NCBI GenBank assembly: GCA_020747065.1 | Contig: JAGMVK010000001.1 | Coordinates: 806,001-870,000, forward strand | Direction of reading: 5' to 3' | DNA: 64,000 nt | Source of the DNA: Cadophora sp. MPI-SDFR-AT-0126 | Taxonomy: Eukaryota; Ascomycota; Leotiomycetes; Helotiales; Ploettnerulaceae | Shown here: piece by piece, positions 32,456-42,667 of the stretch | Layout of the letters: every line of letters starts with the position of its first letter | Numbering within the stretch: the stretch's first letter is position 1 | Translations under genes and position numbers: made by a program | Notes under the pieces: generated by a model | What the model was told of the DNA's origin: nothing | Seen by the model: only the letters and a program-made list of their open reading frames with translations | Databases searched by the model: none

Positions 32456-35400
32456 AGGCTCTGTCTTCTGGAGAACGTCTTGGGTGGGCAAGCATTCTTT
32501 GACCGGTTCGGTGACGGAAGGGTCTCTACAGGTTTTCATTATGCCTCTTTCCCTTATCATTCGAAAGAACGAGTGGACATGAGATGCTGAAAGCGGTCCC
32601 ATGATGGCAATTTCGAGCAGGTTGCGATGGATTTAGTCGGCGAGAAGGAGATTTCGTGCAGAGATGCTTGGATAGCATTCGCTCTTTAAATGTGCTTGCT
32701 TATCAATCTGAAATAGCAGTGGGAGCTTTCCCGCTATTGTCTAGAATTCAATGGAATCAAATTGAGTCTCTCAATCGTTCTCTCGGGTCGCTATCACCGC
32801 CGCCTGTTCGCTTTCTTGCTCGCTTGCTCAAGCATGAAGCATAATTTTGTTCCTTCCCCCACATCCCGACATGTCAACTCCTCCACGGACATCAACCAAA
32901 ACAGAACATATTGTCATTTACCTTGTTCTTCCAAAACAATTATCTCGTGGTTTTCTGCCTTTCATAGCATCTCCATCCTGATTCACAACCTTCCGCCCAG
33001 TCCCATCCTACTACCATAAAATCGGGAAATACCATTCGCCCACCCACTTACCGTGTACCGACCCGGCTGCACAGGACAGGGCAGCACAAAAACAACCCAT
33101 TCCGACTGCCGGAAACCCAATTTTCCGGTAATGGGTGCGACGAGCAACAAAAGATTCTAGAAGTAGAATGTTTGAGTTTCGATTGCGTTTATTGGTTGGG
33201 CCGCAACAGTTGGCCGCCTGGTCGGTGAGTGGAGGGTTCGAGCGGGTTTTAGAGTTTGGTTGTGGACGGGTGGGTGTGGGTGTGGGTTTTGCTGGGTGCG
33301 CTGGGTTGATGGGTTGATGGGTTGATTGATTGATTGATTTGAGTTGAATTTGAGTTTCGCTTGGGAAGTGGGAGAGGAGATGGAGATGGATGTGGACGTG
33401 GGGGTTCTTTATTGAGACATAGAAGTGGCGGTAGCGAAGGGGATAGGGGAAGTGGGAGTGATTTACTTGGATGAGATGGATGAGCGGTGGAGATGGAATG
33501 TTCAAGCGGTGAGGAGGGAGGAGTTGGTCACAAGAAATCTGGGTTTGATACTACAGAGTCTTGAATAAGGAGGAAGAAAGACTGATTCCGAAGCGAGATT
33601 TTTCGGGTTCTACTTGCCTATGCAAGAGAGAGCTCTGTGGTCCAAGTAATGTTTTATGAAATGTGGCAGATATCTGAATCCAGACTTCAGAATGATAATT
33701 CAAAGTCTTGACATTGAATGGCACAGCCCACTGCGGGATATCCAAAGTTTTATTATGGGAATAGAATAAATGAGAGCGTTTGAATTTATTGTATATAGCT
33801 TTGTTCTTTAGTATCTTACGGATTCGGTTGTGGTCAGATGGCGCGACGCTTGATAGATGTCTGGCCCATGAACGTACACCCAATTCAGCTCTCCTGTGAA
33901 CACGATGCCCGAGAGTAAACGATTCAGTCATAAACATGGACTGCCATGAGCATGAACCATCAGCCATGCTATCCAATTTCCGAAAGACGGAAAGTGCGGC
34001 CCTTACTTCAAGATACCTAGCTACCTCTCACTTCTGAGAAGCGAGCTTGCAGTATTGGTATGAGATAATATTGTACGCGAAGGTTCGAGAGAACTACAAA
34101 TGAAACACCATCGACTACTTACTGTTAACTGACCCACTACACACTAGGTCGGGAGATCCCTCACGCCCCATCACAGTCAAAAGTACGTTTCGCTTCAGAG
34201 CAAGCAACTTTCGCATTCTCCCTACAGGTGGGTAGGAGCTGTGATCGAGACTCTCTCCGTAATCCATTCCGTTTCTTTGTAAGCTTTGGAAGATCTGACG
34301 GACGAGACTTCTCACAAGCTGTCACGAGCTGCAGCTTTGAGTGCTTTTGTATTCCACTTACGGTCATTTCAGAAGCTACTCCAGCGTCCCACAGTTGCAT
34401 ACGAGCACCCACGTCCACTAGGCAGTCTGTTTCCTCGTTTCTAGTGATCCTGATGTACCTGGAGGACCACCATACTAGAACATTACGAGCTTTCATAACT
34501 CCGTGAGCGTTCAGGAAGGCCAGTTGTGACGAGGTGGAAGCGTCTCGATCCCCAGATGATCAAGCTACTATCGATGTACAGTAGATCCAGAGCCTGCGTT
34601 AGCTGACTTCTGGTGAAGCGCTGATGACCCATTGGAGTCCCTATCAGGCCCCGATAGCTTCTGCGTCAGAGACGTGTGAGCGTGTGTTGATCAAAGCGTA
34701 GCCCCATGACAACAAACCACACTAGCAGAACACCCGACTAATCGAACCTCACGGAATGCAAAAGCAAGCCCTGGCAACGAACAACCCAGAAAATGACTCA
34801 GCTACATGCGAATATCGATATATGTTTGTTGAGGCTAAGATGGCAATTAGGGATGGGCAAGTTCAGAATGTGGTTTTGGAAGCGAGAAATCCCATGAGGT
34901 TGCGATGTGCAACAACAGTTTTCTGACGCTCAGGTTACACAAAACGCGAGATGGTATTCAACCATTTCGTTTTTGGTTGGGCGGGCAAAACATCTTGACG
35001 GGATCAAGTGCCCTATGGGGATAGCGAAAAGCAACGAGGCTATTTCACGGTATTTTGATTATTGTGCTGTTATATTCTCACCCACCAGTCACTCCGCTTG
35101 CAACTTGGGACCAGTCGAGATGAAAATGAAGGTTGCGTGAATCGTCTTCTCCATTCTACATCGCACAATACGATTCCAGAAGAATAAAATCCTACCTGCA
35201 CATCTCATTGTCATTGTTCCATTCACGGCTGCAGACGCACTCGCTAAGATGAATTTCGACCTCGTCGCTCCAACCCCTTGACAATGGAATCACGGTCTGA
35301 AAAAGCTTCCTATTGTAAAAGCTAAGCGAGGATGGCCACAGCGACATAGAAATTCTGGCGCACTTTCCTTCCAGTTTCTTCAACCAGATTCTTTCCCCGT

Positions 35401-35600
35401 CGTTGAACTACAACTTCAGGCAACTTTACCAACTCCTTTGAGCATGCAACTTCAAGAGTAACTCCAAGAACTCTCGCACACACTACACTTTCCACTTACT
35501 CTCGACAATTTCGCAACTTCAATACCACAACACTCTAACTTACAGTAAGCGCGCCGGAGCTCACTTGAACTCCATTGACTGACCATTGTAGTCCTCAAAC
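32456..35600. other. Large gene-poor region
   Basis: 3.1 kb in which no ORF has a recognisable domain or clean intron structure. ORFs at 33505-33011 (-) and 33976-33551 (-) are the longest; the first is low-complexity (His/Pro/Ser/Thr-rich, opposite G/T-rich repeats), the second shows no feature. A GGGTTGAT/TGAT repeat is at 33302-33340. The right end is the promoter and 5' UTR of the next gene. Confidence 0.4.
33302..33340 (+). repeat. GGGTTGAT / TGAT short tandem repeat
   Basis: Two to three copies of an octamer GGGTTGAT run directly into four copies of TGAT, as if a tetranucleotide array arose inside the octamer array. Confidence 0.75.
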
Positions 35601-36266
35601 ATGTCTTCCAGCGCCTTGCCAGCGATGAGCAACTACGCTCCCCAGTTTCCCGCGAGCAATCCCGTCCACTGGAACCTGGCACGTGTGTCTAACACCATAA
35701 AGTTGCCCTCAGTCGCCAGTATCCCCATCCGCATTAAGAGAGACCGTGTCTGGCTGAAGATCGACGGAGCTCTCAACTGCGTAGTCGTCGAACGCAAGCG
35801 CAAGGCGTGCTCTAATGCCGCCCAGCTGTCGCCCAACAAGCGCCGTCGTCTCCACAGCCATGTCCGCGAGCAAGCCGAGGCTTTGATGTACTTCAACACC
35901 AGTGTTGAATCATTGCCAATCGCAGAGACCATGCCCGTCAGCGCTGTTGTCAAGTCAGCTCCCGTTGTCGTCAAATCCGATGCTGTCGAGAGCAAGTCCG
36001 TCACCAACCTCGTCCCATCCACGAAATCCATCGCCGGCATCGCTCAATCAACCATCAGAGGTCGAGCCATGATCAAGTGCCGAGTCACTGGGTACCCTAG
36101 ACTCCGCCAGAAGATGGATGATTTTGAGGGTATGTGGAATGCCAAGGATGTACAGCGATGGGACTCGTGGTGCGAGAAGTCAAGAGACAAGAGATGCCCT
36201 GTTGAGGGCTATGAGGAGGGTGATAGTGATTGCGAGTGGGAGGAGTTTAAGGCGAAGAGACGTTGA
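35601..36266 (+). CDS. Small basic protein of unknown function
   Basis: A single-exon ORF of 221 residues with a consistent fungal coding look. Nothing in it matches a family I know. Visible: a basic cluster about 85-100 (CVVVERKRKAC, NKRRRLHSHVREQ), which fits a bipartite nuclear signal. A Val/Lys/Ser-rich low-complexity middle (SAVVKSAPVVVKSDAVESK) and a C-terminal segment with several Trp and acidic residues (FEGMWNAKDVQRWDSWCEK ... SDCEWEEFKAKRR) follow. No signal peptide or membrane helix. It stands alone between two gene-poor stretches. Possibly a lineage-specific nuclear protein; this is inference from composition. Confidence 0.55.
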   Translation: MSSSALPAMSNYAPQFPASNPVHWNLARVSNTIKLPSVASIPIRIKRDRVWLKIDGALNCVVVERKRKACSNAAQLSPNKRRRLHSHVREQAEALMYFNTSVESLPIAETMPVSAVVKSAPVVVKSDAVESKSVTNLVPSTKSIAGIAQSTIRGRAMIKCRVTGYPRLRQKMDDFEGMWNAKDVQRWDSWCEKSRDKRCPVEGYEEGDSDCEWEEFKAKRR

Positions 36267-37757
36267 AACTCCATCAAGCAGCAAGGCCAGTTAAGGCGTC
36301 TCAACCATCCGCAACATGAGATTGAATGAAGGGCGTTGGGGTACTCAGGTAAAATACCTGCGAGCCTTCACCTGAACGACAACTGACATTGAATTGCCGA
36401 GCGACCCAGGCATGGGACCAGGCGATGCGTTGCTTCTATCTCGTTTCTGCATATCAGGATTTGTTTGCGGGAGTTCTCGGGAGAAGTTCCTCAGCCATGT
36501 GCAATACTCTTTACAAATGTCGAGAGATGGGGACATGTACTATGAAGGACACCAATCAATTATTGGCTTGAAGAGCAGCGCTTGTGTAGGGCAGAAACGC
36601 TCTATTCCTGGACAGGAGATATACCGAGGGGAAGCTTTTTGTGAGAAGTGATCTCGCTTCTTTTCCGTACGCTGGGCAGTCGATTTGGGCTAGTGGTATC
36701 GGGAATGGAAAGAAGCAATGAAGAGACTCTCAAACCAAAAATAGAGGTTCTCGTGAGGTCTATGTCCTGAACTGCTTTTGACTGTGCCTATCTGCTCGTG
36801 AACTCTCGAACGGACCGACTATCAAAATTGTGGAGGTTCGTCTTACTGCTACAAAAAGCCGGACGTCTATCCGGCAAAAATGTATGGGGAGCATCTATGG
36901 AGCATTTCGATGGCTGAAAAAAGGGGCAATATCTGGGGGACTGCGGGCATTTTGTACATTGATCGTCGAAGCTTGGCTGTGGCTGTATTCGGTTGATATC
37001 AGGCCTTTGGTCGTGGTGTTGAAGTATCTTCTCGAGGGGACGAGGTTCAGACAGAGGCCCAGACCCAACTCTTGCTCCACTCTCGTACTCTGTCTGGGCT
37101 CAGTGAGACTGTGAGAGCCTCGCAATGGAATCCAAGGTTCCACCAATCGAAGCGTTTCCGGATGCCAGGGCAGTCTTCTGGTGCCCTGGGTTCTGCATTC
37201 GGAGGGAGCTGCTGTAGCCATGCGCCAATATCTTCCCCCCCCACTGCTGCCCAGCCCAGTACCGCCAGTGTCCACTCAGGCCCACTTTGCCCATGCCTCC
37301 GGTTTTCAGCGCATCACATGCAGCAGTAGATCAGTGTCCCAGCAGCCTCGTCCCATCACTGACCCGCAGCCCGACTCGGCACACCTGCCCAGACCAGACA
37401 GCTGCAGAAACAACAGACGGGGTCAAGTCAATTCCGTGCTCCAGTGGCAGCGAGAAAGGGCAGCGTGGGACATCGAGATGTTTTAAATAGGAGCTGTCGA
37501 TCCGTCCCCCTGTGATGTTGGCACTATGTCATCGGCTTCCTTCCTTCTTCAGGCCGCGCCACGGAGTCGCCATTGTCTTCTCCCCCTCCTCTGTCATCCC
37601 CGGGCTGACACTCTCTTGTTTGTCCATATCAAGACCTCACCTTCCTCTCTGCTCCAAGGTACTTGCGACGTCGCCAGGTAGCATAAATCCTGCAAGGCTA
37701 TTCCACGACATACGCCCCTTGATCCCTTCCACCTTGCTACAACTGCAAGCGCCCATC
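36267..37757. other. Intergenic; C-rich leader of glycerol kinase
   Basis: 1.5 kb. No gene supported. A TTTTAAATA sequence at 37481-37489 may be a TATA element about 270 bp before the glycerol-kinase ATG. The frame of that gene is open back to an ATG at 37512. Confidence 0.4.
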
Positions 37758-39639
37758 ATGGATTCCATGCCAATTCGAACTCTTTCCGTACACGAACATG
37801 ACTACTTGAAAGTAGTAGAGCCCAGCACGGATGCCCAGCATGTTGAGAATATAGCAGAGACTAAGGATGCTTCGAGGCCACATCTTCCTAGAGGAGTCTC
37901 AGAAACGACCGAGGAAAAGCAGAAACATTGGTTCATTGGAAGTATCGACTGTGGGACTACAAGTTCAAGGTTTCTCATTTTCAACGGCGAAGGAAATCCA
38001 ATTGCAAGCCACCAAATCGAATTCGAGAATATTTACCCGGATTCTGGGTAAGTGAATCAATATCCAGCTGTCTTACACAGGCTCATATTCGGCAGATGGC
38101 ATGAACACGATCCGCAAGAACTCGTTGATTCCGTTGAAGAATGTATAGAAAAGGCAACCGAGAAGTTTCTGAAGGAAGGGTATGAGAAGAGCCAAATTAA
38201 AGCCATCGGAATTACGAACCAAAGAGAAACAACCATCTGCTGGGACACAAACACCGGAGAGCCGCTCTACAATGCCATCGTCTGGCCTGACACTCGAACG
38301 ACATCTATTGTGCGAGAACTCAAGAAGCGAGAAGGCGCAGACAAGCTGCAGGAAATCTGCGGACTGCCAATCTCGACATATCCTTCCAGTGTTAAGCTGC
38401 TTTGGCTGTACAGAAATGTTGATGCTGTCAAGAAAGCTTACGACGAAGGTCGGCTTTCTTTTGGTACAGTTGACACTTGGCTTATTTACAAACTCAATGG
38501 AGGTAAGGAGGGTGGTGTCCATGTCACAGATTCCACCAATGCTTCTCGGACAATGTTCATGAACCTACACACACTCGATTACGACGACAAGCTCCTTGGC
38601 TTTTTCCAACTCGACCGGAAGAATATTACACTTCCAAAGATTGTTCCATCCTCGGATAAGAATGCATTTGGTGCTCTGGCATCCACTGCTTTAAAAGGAA
38701 TTAAGATCACTGGATGTCTCGGCGATCAATCGGCGGCATTAGTTGGCCAGTGTGGATTTTCTCCAGGTGAGGCCAAGAATACATATGGAACTGGCTGCTT
38801 CCTTCTTTACAATGTTGGTGACAAACCTGTTATTTCAAAATACGGTCTTCTAGCCACTGTTGCATACGACTTCGGCGGTGGACGAAAGCCAATCTACGCA
38901 CTTGAGGGCAGTATTGCAGTGGCTGGATCCGGTGTTAAATTCTTGATGAACAATTTGGGTTTCATCAAGCATTCCCACAAGATTACCGAATTGGCTGAGA
39001 CCGTGGAGGACAACGGTGGTGTAGTTTTTGTTACTGCTTTCAGCGGCCTTTTTGCGCCTTACTGGATCGATGATGCGAAGGGAACTCTCTGTAAGTCATA
39101 TCATGATCGCCATGAATGAGCACTTTTAACAATTCTTAGTTGGTATCACTGCACACACACAGCGTGGTCATATCGCCCGAGCAACTCTTGAAGCCACCTG
39201 CTACCAGACAAAAGCCATTCTGAATGCCATGGAGAAGGACTCGGGTCACAAGCTTGAGAAGCTTGCAGTTGACGGAGGCATGTCGAACTCAGATCTTTGC
39301 ATGCAGACGCAAGCGGACATTATTGGAATACCAGTCGATCGTCCGGTTATGCGTGAGACGACTGCTCTTGGAGCTGCTATTGCAGCTGGCTTTGCTGGTA
39401 TGTCCACGCGTGTTCTCCTACTGGCTCTCCAAACTTTCGCAAAACAGAGCTGACTTAAATCAAATCTAGTGGACATCTGGCAAGAGTTTGACGAGCTGAA
39501 GGAGATCAATAAGGAGGACAGGAAGATCTTCACGTCGAAAGTGGAAAAGAAGAAGAGTGATGCTATGTTCAAGAAATGGGAACAAGCTGTGGAAATGAGC
39601 AAGGGTTGGGTGTTGGAGAACACAACAGAAGAAGATTAG
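37758..39639 (+). CDS. GUT1: Glycerol kinase
   Basis: FGGY-family kinase that phosphorylates glycerol to glycerol 3-phosphate, the first step of glycerol use. Exons 37758-38047, 38096-39090, 39140-39397 and 39470-39639 give 570 residues. Seen: the N-terminal ATP-site motif GSIDCGTTSSRFLIF, DSGWHEHDP (joined across intron 1), ITNQRETTICWD, GTVDTWLIYKL, GCLGDQSAALVGQ and TYGTGCFLLYN of the FGGY fold, and VDGGMSNSDLCMQ before the C-terminus. Intron 1 (38048-38095) is a trap: the tempting first acceptor CACAG gives a bad join, while GGCAG restores the conserved GWHEHDP. The upstream in-frame ATG at 37512 would add 82 residues; family members start near the chosen ATG. Next gene downstream is the thiolase. 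Confidence 0.95.
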
Positions 39640-40149
39640 CGGGTGCAATAATGTGGTCAACGGCTTGGAGGCGTATATCTGGATAGAAGTTAATGTTTCT
39701 AGAGTAGTTGTACAATACCCTTTTTGAATCTACATTAATTTTTCGGGCACTGCCTCTGCTGTACTTAGCCAGGGAAGGGCTGGCATTTGTGGTCAAGTGT
39801 CTCTTGTGACTTTTGGCCGCCACTCTGCATCTCACATTAATCATTGACACATGCTAATCTTACAACGCTCTGATTAGAATTCTTCATGCGCGTGACAGCT
39901 GTTTTTCAAACTTCCCCGGAATCGTCGAACGTGGAGAATTTCCATGTGACAATGGGGATTCCAAGCTAGTTGCTCAGCCAATCAGGTCGTGTGTCATCAT
40001 ACCTCGGCAGCTTCGAGACAGGCTGGGGAAAGAATCCACTACTCTCGGCCATAACTTCTGTCTCTTTCTCACGAGCCTCTTTCTTCTTTTCAAATCACTC
40101 TTGATACCCTCTTACGTGCCTCTACATTCCATTTTACAGGTTATTCACT
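39640..40149. other. Intergenic between glycerol kinase and thiolase
   Basis: 510 bp holding the glycerol-kinase 3' end and the thiolase promoter (CCAAT and CCTCGG elements annotated separately). A pyrimidine-rich leader (40050-40130) precedes the ATG. Confidence 0.5.
39978..40007 (+). promoter_or_regulatory. Thiolase promoter elements: CCAAT box and CCTCGG
   Basis: CCAAT at 39978-39982 and CCTCGG at 40002-40007 lie about 170 and 145 bp before the thiolase start codon. CCTCGG is the known core element bound by the fatty-acid regulators FarA/FarB in Aspergillus and by related factors in other moulds, and is enriched before beta-oxidation genes. A single hexamer can occur by chance; its place before a beta-oxidation gene is what makes it credible. 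Confidence 0.5.
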
Positions 40150-41594
40150 ATGTCTGCAGGTAAATCGCTTCGGAGACGAGATTGGGAGAAGGAGGCGAGG
40201 CTGACACTGAATTGTAGCAAATCAACGCCTTACTCAGGTCTCTGGCCACCTTGCTGGCTCGCAGAGCAAGATCTCTCCTACAGAGGGAGACGGTGGTCGG
40301 GCCAAGCTACTGCAGAAGAACCCAGATGATGTGAGTCTAGAAATCCTGAATGAGTCCAACAAATACTGATCGCTGCCAGATCGTTGTTACAGCATGCCTC
40401 CGAACAGCATTCACCAAGGGCGGAAAGGGCGGCTTCAAAGACACAGCTGCGGCAGACATGCTAGTTGGCGCTTTCAAGTCCCTCATAGAACGCTCGAAAA
40501 TTGACCCTGCTTTGGTCGAGGATATCGCCGTCGGCTCTGTACTGCCTCCTGGTGGAGGTGCGACGGAGTTCCGGGCTGCTGCGCTAGCGGCGGGTTTCCC
40601 AGTCTCTGCGGCTGTCAAGAGTTTGAACAGACAGTGCTCGTCTGGTCTACAGGCTTGCGTTGATATTGCAAATGCAATCAGCTCGGGTATGATTGAGGTC
40701 GGTGTTGGGGCCGGTGTTGAGAGCATGAGCTTGCAATACGGGTACGTTCCTCTACACGTCGTATTTGTTTACTCAGCTAACTAATCACTTCGCAGACCCG
40801 GCGCTGTTACCGAATTCTCCGAGCTCCTCGAATCACACCCCGAATCTGCGAACTGCAAAGTCCCTATGGGTGTCCTTTCGGAACAGATGGCCAAGGACCG
40901 TGGCGTGAGCCGCAAGGTCCAAGATGCTTTTGCTGCCAACTCATACCAGAAGGCTCTCAAGGCGCAAGAAGCTGGACTCTTTGATGAGGAGATCGCTCCT
41001 CTGAAGGTCAAGTGGGAGGACCCAAAGACTGGAGAGACCAAGGAGATCACTGTTGCTAAAGATGATGGTGTTCGCCCTGGTATCACAGCCGAGAGCTTGG
41101 GCAAGATCAAGCCCGCTTTTGCTAAAGATGGTTCTATTCACGCTGGTAATGCCAGTCAGATCTCTGATGGCGCTGCTGCTGTTCTACTCATGAAGCGCTC
41201 TACTGCTGAGCGTCTCGGCCAGACCATCCTTGGTAAATACGTCGCTGCTTCAGTAGCCGGTGTTGCCCCTCTGCTCATGGGTATTGGCCCATGGGCTGCT
41301 ATCCCCAAAGTCTTTGAGAAGACCGGCATCAACAAGGACGATGTTGATATCTTTGAGATCAACGAGGCTTTTGCTTCTCAGTGTGTTTGGTGCGCGAATG
41401 AGTTGGGTATTGATGAGAAGAAGATCAACCCTAAGGGTGGTGCTATTGCCTTCGGACATCCGCTTGGATGCACTGGCGCTAGACAGGTCAGTACGCTGCT
41501 TTATGAATTGAGGAGGACGGGACAGAAGGTCGGCGTTACAAGTATGTGCGTGGGAACTGGAATGGGTATGGCTGCTGTTTGGGTGGCGGAATAG
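40150..41594 (+). CDS. POT1: Peroxisomal 3-ketoacyl-CoA thiolase with PTS2 signal
   Basis: Last step of beta-oxidation: thiolytic cleavage of 3-ketoacyl-CoA to acetyl-CoA and a shortened acyl-CoA. Exons 40150-40159, 40218-40330, 40380-40741 and 40796-41594 give 427 residues. Residues 7-15 read RLTQVSGHL, an exact R-L-x5-H-L peroxisomal targeting signal type 2, which explains the peroxisome call. Catalytic residues are all present: Cys127 in NRQCSSGLQA, His in AFGHPLGCTGAR and the C-terminal Cys in SMCVGTGMG. The first coding exon has only ten bases, and the PTS2 begins just after the splice. Mitochondrial or cytosolic acetoacetyl-CoA thiolases lack PTS2, so the assignment is firm. The promoter carries a FarA/FarB-type element. 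Confidence 0.96.
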
Positions 41595-42667
41595 GGGAGC
41601 TAGGAAATGATTGTATGATTATGATAGATTGGTAGAACACCTTGGATAGCAGAATGGATTTGCTGAAGCCAGAAATCTGTTATGAGTTGTAGCTGTACTT
41701 TGGGTCTTGAGTGGATCATCTAGCTCATGTCTTACCCTGAGCTATTTCCAAATGACCCGAGGCTGTGAGACGAAGCCGGCTACTCAAAGAACATTAGTGA
41801 AACAAGAAGTATTACCTTTTTTCTTTATTCTTTAGTCTCGATTCGAGATACCGGTCCTTTGTTTATGCCCCTTTGTCTCGACCCAGAATCGTTCCGACTT
41901 CGCCCTCGTCTATCAGAAAGTGGGAGTCCTCGGGAGGTGGATCTACTTGGGTCTATTGGAGGGGTAAAATGCTGGGCATTTGCTGGAAATCGCGAATGGG
42001 GGTCTTGGGATGTCCATATCTCATATCTCCTCCAGATTATTAAACGATCTAATATATGAAGTGATTTCAAAAGACTAGACAATCCAAAAACTATTTCATC
42101 ACCTCACTCACGCCTTACAGTACCCACCGGCATATCCACTATTCTGTAATACACATCTCATCTGACTCGGACCTTCGCCCCACTTAAGGAGAGCTTATCG
42201 CTTCTGAGGTGCCAGCTTTGGCGCTACCGTAGGCCTTATCGGCCCCCGCCATTGCTGTCAACCGCATCCATAACTGTGAATCCCCTCTTCACTGTACAAC
42301 ACATCTGCAATAAATCTGGCTTTCCTTTTATGCCCCTCTTCCGTCTGTTCGAGCTCCAGAGACTCGTAGAGTGGCGACAAACCTGCCGTTCCTAAGACAA
42401 CCGTGATCCTAAACAAGGAACGCCCGGACTTGACTCTCTTGACGAACAGGCAGCCAGCGCTTCAGGCAAGAACTGGTACACTTATTAAGTTGCCTTACCA
42501 GAACCAACTCCACACGCCATCGGCAACCTAGGAAAAGTATTGTGATCATAACCACGTAGGCTCTTTCCTTTCTTCATCGTCTCCATTCACTTCGTCTTCG
42601 CTGCATTTACCAGCCTCATCGACCACAACGTCGTCGAGGCATGACATGACCCAGCAAGGCTAACGAC
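41595..42667. other. Intergenic region
   Basis: 1.1 kb of 3' UTR, spacer and 5' UTR with only short shadow ORFs. Nothing else seen. Confidence 0.45.
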
